This document shows positions 24,076-34,953 of a stretch of DNA of 64,000 bases, one piece after another. Position numbers and translations under genes: made by a program. This DNA is from Adiantum capillus-veneris. Lineage: Eukaryota > Streptophyta > Polypodiopsida > Polypodiales > Pteridaceae. Each line of letters begins with the position of its first letter. The stretch's first letter is position 1. The DNA is taken from positions 41,086,598 to 41,150,597 of the forward strand of contig CM043962.1 of the NCBI GenBank assembly GCA_014529385.2. The letters are read 5' to 3'. Under the pieces are notes generated by a model that saw only the letters and a program-made list of their open reading frames with translations, ran no database searches and was not told where the DNA came from.

Positions 24076-25149
24076 CTAAAAAGCCCATTTTGCATCAACA
24101 TCAGCATCACAGTCTCCTTTCACAAAAGACTCGACAATAGCTGCATTTATAGTGGAACCAACATTAGTAGTGAAACTAGCCTCTTTCTTCTTAGCCTCTT
24201 TGGCCTTCAACTTAGGACACCGCTTAATCAAGTGATCATTCACTTTACAGTAATGGCAACGCATCTTCTTTTGCCCTTTGCACCAAAATTCCCAAACAAA
24301 TTGCTGCCAATAGAATCATCAGGAACATGCGATTTACCACTCGCAAAAGAACCATGAGAAGTGGCTACATTGCTGTTACCACCTTTTCTTGAAGCAGTAA
24401 CAATGGCCCGTTCAACTGCACGTTGTCTAGTCCTATTTTTTCTGGAAAGTGACTCTTGAAATAGCAATGTCCATAATGCATCAAACTTGACAACATTAGG
24501 ATTTCCTTGGGTCATAAGTCTCGAAGTACTAGCAAAAGTGTAGTAAGAATATGGCAAAGCATCAAGAACAGTCTGCACAAGGGAACCGTCTGAAATGACT
24601 TTACCTACTGTAGGAATAAGTTGGTCATTGATATCCTTGACACCAGCAAGAAAATTTTCCATATCATCTTCCTCATGCATAATCTTCGACTCCAATTCTT
24701 TACGCAACAATGCAATTTTTGCCTCATGGTGACTTGCATAAAGACCAGCCAGAATATCCCAAGCCTGTTTTGTAAATTTCACTGAAGAAATATGGGGAGT
24801 AAAAGTGTGCCACACAAAAAATGCAATCAATGCATTAGAATGTGCATCTTTTACATCCCAACGAGCTTGTTGTATCATAGGCAAAACAACTCTAACAATA
24901 GCAATCATTGCAATCCTCAACATCGCATGTATCCTTAGAATTAGGACATATATAAATGCCTTGTTAAATGTTCCAAATGCCCTTTGACACAAGAACATGC
25001 TGCATCATATAAGCCCACATAGGGTAATTGTCCCCATCCAATCTATCCTCAGCAACAAACATCTTGAACACATTTGTGTTCTTGTCAGCAATGGTAAATG
25101 CTACACCCGATGTGAAAACTGTCCGAAAAGAGGAGAAAGAAAACAACAT
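24076..25149 (-). pseudogene. Copia gag, copy 1
   Basis: Read on the minus strand, the frames give FVAEDRLDGDNYPMWAYMMQ, the usual start of a UBN2-type gag, then KQAWDILAGLYASHHEAKIALLRKE in pieces, MENFLAGVKDINDQL and LPYSYYTFAS, all typical of Copia gag. It ends in a canonical zinc knuckle CHYCKVNDHLIKRC (CX2CX4HX4C). At least two frame changes separate the parts (25149-24964, 24998-24240, 24264-24076). Confidence 0.75.
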
Positions 25150-25446
25150 GTGCTATATAGAACAAGCCGTAGAAGACCGTAATGGACTTGTTATGAAAAA
25201 CAACACTGACATAATTTTTGCACAAAATGACAAAATAGAATGCGCAATACTACATGAAGTGGAAACGGAGGCCAAAATGAGCCCGAATCAAAAGTCTGAG
25301 AAAACTAAGCTCTTTGTGCTCTCCCAAACTATTTGTCGACCTGCGAATGCTTGCCAACTCTCACAAAAATCAAAGAAAGTGAGCAGGCATGTGCTGGAGC
25401 TTCTAGCGATGAAGCCCGAGAGGATGCAACCTCCTTTGATACTAAT

Positions 25447-25940
25447 TGTTGGAACTAAGGTTGCACGAAAACACCCACATCTTGGAGAAGATGAGAGAAG
25501 CTTAAGGCACACAATAGAGAGTGATATTACTTAGTGTGCAATGAAAATGATAAGCTAGCCGTAGAGTGATGGGCATATATACAATGTATGGGGGAAACAA
25601 CCTCCTAGTGAGGGAAAAAATGCCATGGCGGTCCTAAGTGTGTTCACACACATCACTACCACTTGTATATGGTAATAAATACTGAATCCAAAGGGGAAGA
25701 GAAAGATAGGAGGAGGAAGAGTACGGCCTTTTTTGTGATCTCTTTTTTCAAAGGCATCACTTCTCTAACTTCTACTCTCAGTTAAAATTTATATTCAATC
25801 TTAGAACTCGTCAGCAATAAAAATCTCATTTCAAAGCATCATTTGTGCTTAGTTTTTTTTTGAGCATCTTCTCTCTCTTTTCCCAGAGTGAGCATCCTAG
25901 CATTGACCAATCTCACCTTACAAACATAGATCCCCCAACA
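25447..25940 (-). repeat. LTR of Copia copy 1
   Basis: 494 bp with inverted ends, TGTTGG on the plus strand at 25447 and CCAACA at 25935-25940. The first 200 bp match 56381-56608 of copy 2. On the element's strand the body starts right after it. Confidence 0.7.
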
Positions 25941-25989
25941 TCTTTGGTGAACCTATCGTGAAGCAAGCTGGGGTGGGAAAATTGTGCTT

Positions 25990-27640
25990 GAGAAGATGTT
26001 AGATGATGCAACAAAAAAAACCCAAACCGAGTCATAAAGATCACAAAAAATGTCTCAAGAATCATTTAGCTACCTAGTAGCTCGGAAAACAAAAACGTTG
26101 TACTAGTTCAAGTAGTTTCAAGAATGCAAGCTTAAAAGTAAGTTGATGAGAACCCAGAGATACAAAAAACAAAAACCAATGCAAGACCAGAGATAGATGA
26201 TGAACCAAAGACCAACACACCTAGTCAAAAAACCAAGAACAAATGGAAAAGTTGGAAAGCTAAAAAGGCTAGGATGAAAGCAAGTAGGAAACAAGAGCAG
26301 AAAATCCTAGTTGAGGAGCTTACCCAAGTTAGAGAGAAGATAATACAACATGAGGAAAGGGTTGCACCTGTCTTATGTAGGCCTCTCAACCTCCCAAAGA
26401 ATCATCCATGAAAGAGAAATTGAGAAGTTCTAGTTCAGAAGGATCAGTGTTGGTCAAGAAGGTTGATGAACCTCTAGACGCAATTTGGAAGCATATGAGA
26501 CACAGCACAAAAACAACCAAATCCAAGAACAAAGGTGGATGACATACCCCTATACAGAACTAGAAATGTAAAGTCTTGAAATGTGCCAAAAAATGATTCA
26601 AACAACCCAAGCTTTACTAGAACCACCATTTGAAAAACTCTGAGGATGTGATCCTTGTCCCACCTACACCAGTAAACCCACCAAGCCAGGAACAAATAGA
26701 GCAATATTCCAGTCACGAGCACGTACCAAAGCTCAAGGACCTAGCATTAGAACCAAGGATAGTGTTGAATACCATGGATAACTCTTCTGAGGGATTTCAC
26801 CTAGCTATATCTGAGGGTTGTAGAGAAATAGATGGTCTTAACAAATTGTGGAGACAAGTCAGAGAGACCAATGAAGCAAGTGAACTAAGCAGACGAGTAA
26901 ACCAGACCGATGATGGAAGAGGAGTGTTCTTCCACCAATAGAGGAAATTTAGAATGAATCTCAAATGAATCTAGAAGTGCAATCGTATCAGAAAGACGAA
27001 GGATCTGTAAAATCTATGGACAGTCAACCCCATTTGCTAAGAACACTACCGTCTTATATGACAGAGAACAAGGCCAACTAAGATGTTATTGAAGTCCCAT
27101 CACAGAGATTGTCTTCCAACAAGGTCATCAATTCAAAAGGGTTAAAAGATATTCTATCTACCCCAGTCATCTGTACGATAATGTTAGCCCAGTTCCTCAG
27201 AATAAAACCAAACATGTGGACTACTGTGGGGAAATGCATAGAGAAATTTAGCGTAAAACCCAACGACTCAAATCAAGGACTGGATCAAAGAGCTTGAAAT
27301 GCCTCCATTAAACACTAGGCCAGGTAAGTACTATGAGCGAGAAGATGGGAACACCACTCTTCGTGTGGAATTTTTCAGTGTAAAAACCATGGCAATCCTT
27401 GACAATGGAGCTGGTGTTTCCATCGCAACAAAAGAGATCTAGAAACAATGGGGAAACCAGCAATGGAGCTACCAGGTTGAAAGTGCAGCTTGTAGAGACG
27501 GACACATGGAAAATCCCATATGATGGCTAGAAAAAGTAGTTCTTACTTCTTGTGGCATTGAATATGAGGATACCTTTGCTATTGTTGACTTTGGCAAAAG
27601 GAACAACTATGACAACATTCTAAGAAGACCATTCATGCAA
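25990..27640 (+). pseudogene. Degraded second copy of the gag-protease element, left part
   Basis: This stretch matches 10165-11815 of the element in the XTH intron. Examples are TTTAGCTACCTAGTAGCTCGGAAAA (gag end) in parts, the ORF at 26630-26941 with LEPRIVLNTMDNSSEGFH, and the protease region GGCAATCCTTGACAATGGAG, where the catalytic DSG has become DNG. Several frameshifts and stops make it non-coding. The match breaks at 27640, where a chromovirus is inserted, and resumes at 36550. Confidence 0.8.
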
Positions 27641-29231
27641 TGTAACATTTAATGGCCTAAAATCTTATGTGTAGCGGAAATTAGCATGAACATAGTGAGC
27701 ATTTCATTAGAGTTGATTCCTAATGAGAATTACAAGAGTGCTTGGGTGGAGAGAGCAACAAAAAGCATAACACCTAGTTAGATAGCATCGACAATACTTT
27801 CAAAAGAGAGAGCAATTAAGCTATTGACAACAGTTGAGGACCGGATTTGCATGGAGCCGGTCCCCCCTCCAAAAGGCTTTGTATTATGGTTTCTCCCATC
27901 AAGAGAGACATTGTACAATACAATTCTTTGTGTTCCTTCAAGACGAGCTAGTGCAATGAAGATGGAAGCTTCATACACCAAGCAAAACACTTAATCAAAC
28001 ACAACTTGAATTATCCCCGTTCTCAGACCCAAGACCTCACACACCTTCGAAGATGGTGAGAGCTAGCAGGGTATGAGAGTAGATTGAGAGGAAAAAGAAG
28101 TATCTTACGAGAAAGAAGTACATCTCCTCACATAATCACTCATATTAGCTTAGCTTAGCTTAGTAATTAGCTTGGTAGAGAAGATGAGCATGCATTGAAG
28201 CTTGGCTCTTGGTTGGATTTGCATCCACATGCCAAGAGAGTGTTGATGTAGGCTTCTATCTCACAAGCTTGGAGTAGGTGATGAGCTCTCCATTAAAGCT
28301 TGGGAGGAGATAGAGTATTTTTCCCTTCACACATGGTCAAGTGTGAGAGAGTGTGTGTCAATGCCAAGCAAAAATCAGCCCCCTCTCTCTCTTGGGCGAG
28401 CCCTAGCTGCTAAGTTAGGCTGGCTTTTGCCTCATTGGACCTCCCCAGGTCAAGCCAATAGGGATTAAGCAGCATAAGTGATAGCCTTCTGACATGTGTC
28501 CCCCTTTCCCCTTTTGTGAGAGCTTTAGATAATTAAATAATTAAACTAAACTCTCATTGGACCCCTTTGCCTCCCGGCCAATAGGAATCAGGCAAGCCAT
28601 GGGCTCCTGAATGCTCATTGGACCCCTTGGGAGACTGCCCAATAGTCTTCTAGGACACTTAATTCTTATTGGTTTCTTTTATTAAATGTTTTTAAATTAA
28701 TTAAACTAGATTTACTCTAGCCTAATTCTCATTGGTCCACTTCAAGGGTCTTCCAATAGGAATTGGGCACACCTTGTGGGCATCTGGCCTAGGGAGCTGA
28801 CATGTGTCCCTCATTCCCTTTGTGTAAAGGGAGCCTGTGTGTGTGTGTGTGGCTTTCTCTCTCATCCCCTAGCTTTGGGGCTCGCCCCCTCCCATGTAGG
28901 GATGTAGAAAGACTTTTTGGGACACACACTAAGCATCCAATTTTCCCTAAGGTTGACCTTTGGACACAACCTTTGAATTTTGGAACCTTAGCATTTTGGA
29001 AGTCTTAATGGGCTGAACCTTAGGGTCTTTTTGGCCCATTGTTTCACATGGCTCTTTTGCAGATGGCCCCCCCTTTGGATCCCTATTTTCCCTCCTTTGG
29101 ATCCCTACTGTGGCCGGTCTGCTAACTTAACCAATATTCTAGCTTTTTCTCCCTTGGCACTTCCCCACATTAAATGATCAGTTTAATATGAGAAAATCAT
29201 TTAGGAGAATTAGATATTGATTATTATGACA
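27641..29231 (-). repeat. 3' LTR of the chromovirus (minus strand)
   Basis: Nearly identical to 34954-36544. The CCAAT pairs are at 28434-28459, 28556-28582, 28617-28643 and 28731-28756. Confidence 0.95.
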
Positions 29232-29245
29232 TTACCTCTCTCTTG
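29232..29245 (-). other. Polypurine tract of the chromovirus
   Basis: On the minus strand CAAGAGAGAGGTAA lies immediately before the 3' LTR. Confidence 0.7.
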
Positions 29246-29587
29246 AAATCATAGTCGTCCTCGACTATGGTGTAGAGAAGATAAAGCATATGCATGAGTC
29301 CTTTCTTAGCGGGTAGAGGATCCCTATGTTACCCTACGACATCATTCCATAATGGATGACTAGTCCATTTGGCGCTTGAGAGCCTGAGGCTGCCGCAAGC
29401 ATGTCTGCACATTAGTCCTATCAGTCTTCCATAGTAGAGTGACAAGCTCTACTTGGTGTTTGGGAGACGTCGTCTCCACAAACTTGATCTAAGCATGCAT
29501 ACTACTTCATTTTTGTGCACAAATAAAGAAAAAGAGAGTCTTATAAGACAAAAATTTTTGTTCATTTTTAACATTTTGTACATTTGC
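29246..29587. other. Untranslated 3' region of the chromovirus
   Basis: Between the stop of gag-pol and the polypurine tract (element strand). The plus strand reads GTCGTCCTCGACTATGG and similar text; no ORF or known motif. Confidence 0.6.
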
Positions 29588-32500
29588 TTACTCTTGGGAA
29601 GCATTGTAAGCATTGACAAGGTTTAGGTTATCCTTTAATTGTATGCCTTGCATCCATCTAGCATCTTCAAAAGGATAATTCTTAAACTTAATAAGATATC
29701 GTCGGATAGTCTTACCGCCTCTTAATACCTTGTCTTCATGTCGGAGAATGGACTCGGGCTGCAGCACCTCCTCGTGGTCCTCGATCTCCGGTGGGTCTTC
29801 AATAGTTGGTTCTTGAGGTGGCTCTCCTTTGTAAGGCTTTAAGAGGCTCACATGAAAAGCATTGTGTATGAGCCAATGATTGGGCAACTTAAGTTGATAG
29901 GCCATCTCATTGATTGGCCTAAGAATCTGGAAGGGACCATAGTACCTTTTTGCTAGTTTAGCATAGTACTTTTGGTGGCCCGTAGGATTCTTGCCCGTAG
30001 TGTGCCTTAATCGAGCCTTGGGAAACTTTAACAAGACCCAATCGTTTTCTTTAAAGGCTTGGGCTCTTCTGTGCTTGTCAGCAGCAGCCTTTTGCCTTTG
30101 CTGTGAGATAGAGATAGCATCCTTAATCTTTTGGAAAGATTCTTGTAGGTCTCGGCTATACTCATCTGCAGCGAAGATCTTCCCATGTACCTTAAGTAGC
30201 AAGGGACTTTTTGATCTTCCCTCAATTACCTCGAAAGGTGCTTTTCCTGTAGAAGTATGTACAGTGTTATTGTAAGCATACTCTACTAAGGGTAAGTACT
30301 TCTCCCATTGGGATCTTTGATCTACTTCCGTTACATAGGCTTTTAGTAGATCGAGAATAGTTAGGTTAGCTATTTCACTTTGGCCATCAGTTTGTGGATG
30401 ATAGGCCGAAGAGAAGTTTAGCCTTGTTCCTAAATTCTCAAAGAGACCCTTCCAGAAATTACTGGTCATTCTAGGATCTCTATCCGACACTATGGACATT
30501 GGCAAGCCATGGTACTTGAAAATTTGTGAAATGAAGAGGGTTGCCATTTGATGGGCTTTGATAGTCTTTTTGACAGGTATAAAATGAGCTTGTTTACTGA
30601 ACCTGTCTACTATCGTCCATATTCCCGTATTCCCATGGATAGACTTAGGCAATCCAAAGATAAAATCCATGGATATGCTCTCCCATGGTGAATTAGGGAT
30701 TGGCAAGGGTTGAAGCAATCCAAGTTGCTTCCCTCTATCAAATTTTGTCTTTTGACATACCACACATTTGGAAACATACTCATGTATGTTCACTTTCATG
30801 GTAGGCCAATAGAAATATGTTTCAATTCCCTTTAGGGTAGACTGAATCCCTCTATGCCCCGCATATGGGGGAGCATGAGATTCATACATTACTTTCTCAC
30901 GTAGTGAGTTAGTAACGCATAGTCTATTGCCATAGAGAAGATAACCATCTTGTAAAGTAAATGGTTCTTCTTTCTTCCCTAATGCAAGGGCTGAAATCAC
31001 ATCTCTAAAATCGGGATCAATAGCATACTCATCTATCATTAAAGATAGATCATTGTGAGTTGCTATGGAAACCGCATTCACTCTCGGTCGTCTTGAGAGT
31101 GCATCGGCTACTTGATTATGCTTGCCAGCAATGTGAGCAATATGAAAATGAAATTGCGAAAGGAAATTTGCCCACCTCATTTGTTTGTCGGAGAGCTTGG
31201 TCTGCGTCATGAAGTACTTAAGACTTTGGTGATCCGTTCGCAGAATGAAAGGAGTCCCCAATAAATAGTGCTTCCATGAGTCTAAGGCATGTAGAACTGC
31301 AAGGAGTTCTTTTTCGTATATGCCTAGAGCTTGCTCAACAGGGTCGAGCCTTCGACTCTCATAGCCTATGGCGTGCCCTTCTTGGAGCAAAACAGCCCCA
31401 AGGCAATCACCACAAGCATCACATTGGACCTCAAATGGTTTTGAGAGATCCGGTAGTGTAAGCACAGGTTGAGAGATAAGCTTTTCTTTAAGCTTTTCGA
31501 AAGCATTGTTCTCCTTAGCAGACCACGTATACCTAACATTTTTCTTTGTTAGGTCATGTAATGGTCCCGCAATTTGTGAGAACTTTTCTATGAAGCGTCT
31601 ATAGTATGCACACATACCTATAAAGCTTCTTAGTTCATGAAGATTCCTTGGTTTAGGCCATCCTTTTATTACCTCTAACTTGGATGGATCCATTTGGATT
31701 CCATCTTGAGAGATAATGTGACCTAAATATTGAATCTCTTGCAAGAAAAATTCACTTTTCTTTCGATTAACATAAAGTTTATTCTCTCTTAAAACTTGAA
31801 ATATTACCTGGAGGTGTTGCTTGTGTTCCTCTAATGAATTAGAGTAGATGATAATATCATCAAAGAACACTCCAGTGAAGGTTCGATGAGGTCTGAACAG
31901 CTTCTCCATCAAGCGGTTAAATGTGGCTGGTGCATTAGTCAAGCCAAAAGGCATGACAATGTATTCGTAAAGACCAAATGTAGTACGAAATGCGGTCTTT
32001 ACAATGTCTTGATCAACTATCCTTATTTGATGATAGCCACTTTTTAGGTCAATCCTACTGAAGTAGGTCGATCCTTGTAGCTTATCAAATAGGTCTTCTA
32101 CCCGTGGAACGGGAAACCTATTCTTGATAGTGATCCTATTTAGTGCTCTATAGTCGACACACATACGATATGTGCCGTCTTTCTTTTGCACTAATAGCAC
32201 AGGTGAGCAAAATGGAGATGAGCTAGGCCTAACCATGCCCTTCTCAATTAACTCATGCACTTGCCGCATAATCTCCTCTTGTTGAGCTTGAGAAACTCTA
32301 TAAGGAGGTTTGTTAGGCGGTGAACTTCCTGGAAGAAGTTCAATTGCATGGTCGTCATTACCTCGTTTAGGAGGTAGCTCACAAGGGATGTCGTCAATAA
32401 AGACATCTTGAAACCCCTTGAGAAAATTGGATAACTCTAATTCCTTTTGGTTGCTTTTATTTTCTTTTGCTAAAGCATTAGGTTCATTTTGAGAATCTTT

Positions 32501-33817
32501 AACAAAAATCATGTACACGGAAATAGAGCTCTTTATTGACTTGTTGAAAGCTGGTGTATGTACAATGGGGATGGTGTTACCCATCTCCCTAGCATCTATA
32601 TACATGTCCTTTTCCCTGAACTTAAAGGAGATTCTCCTTTCAGGAAATTTAACATGGGCAGCCAGACGGTCAAACCATGGTGCCCCTAGGATTACATCCT
32701 CATGCTTGAGAGGAGAGATAAAGAAATCCTCTTTGTCCACATAGCCTTGGACATGAAGCCTCAATTTCCCGATTAAGGGAGTGACTGAAGCTTCTTGCCC
32801 CTTGAAGGCACTGTCTGCGGGTAGGATATCTCCCATCTCGTAGGATTGTATGCCTAGCTTGGTGGCTAACTCCATAGATATGAAATTGTGAGTAGAACCA
32901 GGGTCAAAGAGAATAAAAGCATCATGTTCTCTTACCTTTCCCCAAGCATGGCATAGAGGAGATCCTTTGTGGTGAGTTTGGTGAATCTCCTCCTCTTGGA
33001 TTTCAACCAAAGAAGCTCTAGGAGGATCTTGGCGGTTGTTCTTTTGGGGACAAGCGCGGTACGCATGCCCTTGTTCGCCGCACTTGAAACACCGGTTATC
33101 TTTACGATAACGCTCAAGCTCTTCAGGAGAGAGTTTATTCTTTCCTTTGTAAACTCCCTTCTCTTTAGCTTTGTTGGAATTGCCCTTAGGAGACTTTTGG
33201 ACATTGTCCTTCCCCTTAGGCTCATTGGAACCTTTGTTTTCCGGGGGCTTATTATTTCTTTTACCCCCCGTTTGGAAATTGATTCGCGAGGCCACCATAG
33301 TATGGTGTATTACCGCCGATATGGTACGTGGCCTTTGGGAGTTGACATACTCCGCCATTTCTTCGGTTAAGCCCGCACAAAATTGTTGCTTTTGCTCTCC
33401 AAAATCCAACTTTTTGAAGACAGTGGCTTTGAGTTGTAGGTCCCAAAACTTGTCTACATATTTGTGGATGGATTCATTGGGAGAGAGCTTTAAGCTTCGC
33501 CATTCGGTGAGTACTTTGTCTTTGGCATCGGTGGCCAAAAACTGCTTCATAATGGAAGCTCTTAAAGCCTTCCATGTTCGTGGAGCTTCACCGTTGGCTC
33601 GTAGGCTAGACCACCATTGTCTGGCGGACTTTTGAAAGTGCATAGCTACATGGCGTAGCTTAGAGGACTCCATGAAGCCCTCATCTCCAAACGCCGCATC
33701 GAATTGCTGGATAAAGGCCAAAACTTTGTCTGTAGCACCGAAGGTGCCATCATAGGTAAGGAAAGAATGCTCTTCCCTCCCTCTTTGAATTTCTTCAGCT
33801 TGGACGACCTCTTCCAT
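29588..33817 (-). CDS. Chromovirus gag-pol polyprotein, 1,409 aa
   Basis: One open frame. By approximate residue: capsid-type gag 20-180 (FQKSARQWWSSLRANGEAP), zinc knuckle 243-256 (CFKCGEQGHAYRAC), aspartic protease around D305 (FDPGSTHNFIS; DPG rather than DSG), reverse transcriptase 500-700 with YRMCVDYRALN, RIDLKSGYHQI and catalytic FFDD at 651-654, RNase H with D800, E837, D862 and the end motif NQVADALSRR, integrase zinc finger H981, H988, C1018, C1021, and integrase core D1051, D1112, E1148 with exactly 35 residues between the last two. A chromodomain follows at about 1356-1405 (YLIKFKNYPFEDARW). This set and order identify a Ty3/Gypsy chromovirus. The chromodomain would bind chromatin marks and steer integration. 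Confidence 0.95.
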   Translation of the reverse strand: MEEVVQAEEIQRGREEHSFLTYDGTFGATDKVLAFIQQFDAAFGDEGFMESSKLRHVAMHFQKSARQWWSSLRANGEAPRTWKALRASIMKQFLATDAKDKVLTEWRSLKLSPNESIHKYVDKFWDLQLKATVFKKLDFGEQKQQFCAGLTEEMAEYVNSQRPRTISAVIHHTMVASRINFQTGGKRNNKPPENKGSNEPKGKDNVQKSPKGNSNKAKEKGVYKGKNKLSPEELERYRKDNRCFKCGEQGHAYRACPQKNNRQDPPRASLVEIQEEEIHQTHHKGSPLCHAWGKVREHDAFILFDPGSTHNFISMELATKLGIQSYEMGDILPADSAFKGQEASVTPLIGKLRLHVQGYVDKEDFFISPLKHEDVILGAPWFDRLAAHVKFPERRISFKFREKDMYIDAREMGNTIPIVHTPAFNKSIKSSISVYMIFVKDSQNEPNALAKENKSNQKELELSNFLKGFQDVFIDDIPCELPPKRGNDDHAIELLPGSSPPNKPPYRVSQAQQEEIMRQVHELIEKGMVRPSSSPFCSPVLLVQKKDGTYRMCVDYRALNRITIKNRFPVPRVEDLFDKLQGSTYFSRIDLKSGYHQIRIVDQDIVKTAFRTTFGLYEYIVMPFGLTNAPATFNRLMEKLFRPHRTFTGVFFDDIIIYSNSLEEHKQHLQVIFQVLRENKLYVNRKKSEFFLQEIQYLGHIISQDGIQMDPSKLEVIKGWPKPRNLHELRSFIGMCAYYRRFIEKFSQIAGPLHDLTKKNVRYTWSAKENNAFEKLKEKLISQPVLTLPDLSKPFEVQCDACGDCLGAVLLQEGHAIGYESRRLDPVEQALGIYEKELLAVLHALDSWKHYLLGTPFILRTDHQSLKYFMTQTKLSDKQMRWANFLSQFHFHIAHIAGKHNQVADALSRRPRVNAVSIATHNDLSLMIDEYAIDPDFRDVISALALGKKEEPFTLQDGYLLYGNRLCVTNSLREKVMYESHAPPYAGHRGIQSTLKGIETYFYWPTMKVNIHEYVSKCVVCQKTKFDRGKQLGLLQPLPIPNSPWESISMDFIFGLPKSIHGNTGIWTIVDRFSKQAHFIPVKKTIKAHQMATLFISQIFKYHGLPMSIVSDRDPRMTSNFWKGLFENLGTRLNFSSAYHPQTDGQSEIANLTILDLLKAYVTEVDQRSQWEKYLPLVEYAYNNTVHTSTGKAPFEVIEGRSKSPLLLKVHGKIFAADEYSRDLQESFQKIKDAISISQQRQKAAADKHRRAQAFKENDWVLLKFPKARLRHTTGKNPTGHQKYYAKLAKRYYGPFQILRPINEMAYQLKLPNHWLIHNAFHVSLLKPYKGEPPQEPTIEDPPEIEDHEEVLQPESILRHEDKVLRGGKTIRRYLIKFKNYPFEDARWMQGIQLKDNLNLVNAYNASQE

Positions 33818-34536
33818 GCGGCATAGGATTTCCTATGGCCTCTTCTTTTTGATGGTTCAAAAGTTGCACCATCACTTTCTTCAGAAGATGAAGAATTTGA
33901 AGAAGGTGGAGAAGAGGGTGACCTCTTTCTCGCCTTTTTCTTGTCTTGATCTTTGTCGTCTTCACCATAGCTTTCATAAGAGGAAGAGGATAAAGAAGAT
34001 GGAGAAGAGGGTGTCCTCTTTCTCGCCTTTTTCTTCTCTTGCTTTTTATCATCCCTCTTTGAATTATGGCGTGGAGAAGAGTGTGATGGTCTTCTCCGCT
34101 TTGGTGGTGATGGAGAGCGTTTAGCCCGCCGTCTTCGTGGAGCCATCTCCGCCGAAGTGGCGGGAGACTCGCTTCTTTCTCGTTCCTTCGGTGGAGGCTC
34201 TTGAGTTCTCCTTTGGGAAGGAGATGCATCATCAAGAAGTAAGTTCTTGAGCCCTTCATATGGATTCTCTTCTTCTTCCCGAATCGGAGAGAGACCTCTT
34301 TTGGTAGTCTCACAAGGAGGCTTCCTAGGTGTTCTCTCGTCATGGTGATGAGCTTGGAGAATCCCGTGAGCACGGAGCTGCCGTTGCACTTCACTTTGGA
34401 GAGATGGATTGCCCATGGCTTGTTGAAGCCTAGAAACAAGATAATTAACAAGCATTGAAGCATCATTAGTAGCTTGCTCATGAGCAAAATCAAAGTTATC
34501 AACATTAATTTCACTCTCTTTAATATTGTCAGCCAT
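33646..34536 (-). CDS. RS/SP-rich N-terminal gag-like ORF of the chromovirus
   Basis: The 296-aa ORF starts 405 bp inside the element from the PBS. It opens MADNIKESEINVDNFDF and soon becomes a low-complexity, basic, Ser/Pro/Arg-rich tract (SPSPPKRRRPSHSSPRHNS), with a tandem duplication in which KKKARKR-[ST]-PSSP plus a Ser run and an acidic stretch occur twice (plus strand about 33855-34040). Its last 57 codons overlap the start of the gag-pol ORF, which lies in the -1 frame relative to it. The tract looks like a nucleic-acid-binding or nuclear speckle-type region. Either a -1 frameshift joins the two proteins, or gag-pol starts on its own ATG at 33817. I found no convincing slippery heptamer in the overlap. 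Confidence 0.7.
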   Translation of the reverse strand: MADNIKESEINVDNFDFAHEQATNDASMLVNYLVSRLQQAMGNPSLQSEVQRQLRAHGILQAHHHDERTPRKPPCETTKRGLSPIREEEENPYEGLKNLLLDDASPSQRRTQEPPPKERERSESPATSAEMAPRRRRAKRSPSPPKRRRPSHSSPRHNSKRDDKKQEKKKARKRTPSSPSSLSSSSYESYGEDDKDQDKKKARKRSPSSPPSSNSSSSEESDGATFEPSKRRGHRKSYAAWKRSSKLKKFKEGGKSILSLPMMAPSVLQTKFWPLSSNSMRRLEMRASWSPLSYAM

Positions 34537-34940
34537 TCTAACAACTTTTAGGTGTAAACTTTTTAGGTGTACTTTGGCACTTCAAGCCCTAGTTGCTACT
34601 CCTCTTTACCCCTTTAGAAAAAGCACTCAAGCTACTGTACCCGCGGCTCGAATACCATTAATTGCAAGAAATAGAAGAGAGGGTCTTTCGACACCAAAAC
34701 AGCACCGGCTCCTGTCAAGCTTCTAATAGCTCAATAGTGGTTAAGCCGTAGGCAAGCCCCGTAGGACTCCACTATTAAGACCATAGCTCTCGACGGTGAT
34801 GCCCCGTTAACTGCACAAAGGCAGGCGCACTGCAAGGCTGAAAAATCCCTATTCTACTTACTCACAGGCAATTAATAATACCAACCATTTGTAGCTAGCT
34901 TGAGGACCTCCCTTCTTGAGCAAGAAAAGAGAAACCTTGA

Positions 34941-34953
34941 GCTCTGATACCAA
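34941..34953 (-). other. Primer binding site, initiator tRNA-Met
   Basis: On the minus strand TTGGTATCAGAGC lies directly next to the 5' LTR, matching the 3' end of initiator tRNA-Met. Confidence 0.9.

Larger units (their letters stand above)
22956..25940 (-). mobile_element. Decayed Ty1/Copia element, copy 1
   Basis: Minus-strand Copia remnant with one LTR (25447-25940), a PBS-like site next to it (25433-25446, variant of the tRNA-Met site), gag, zinc knuckle, protease, GAG_pre-integrase and most of the integrase core. It breaks off at about 22956, in the integrase; reverse transcriptase, RNase H and the second LTR are missing. The coding text is spread over several frames, so it is inactive. 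A second copy lies at 54.39-56.61 kb. Confidence 0.8.

Noticed and set aside
27778-27990. 70-codon ORF in both chromovirus LTRs
   Set aside because: Identical in the two LTRs because they are young; no domain, and located in the promoter or untranslated part.
33646-33817. Classical -1 slippery heptamer in the chromovirus ORF overlap
   Set aside because: I saw no X-XXY-YYZ heptamer in the correct frame in this overlap.
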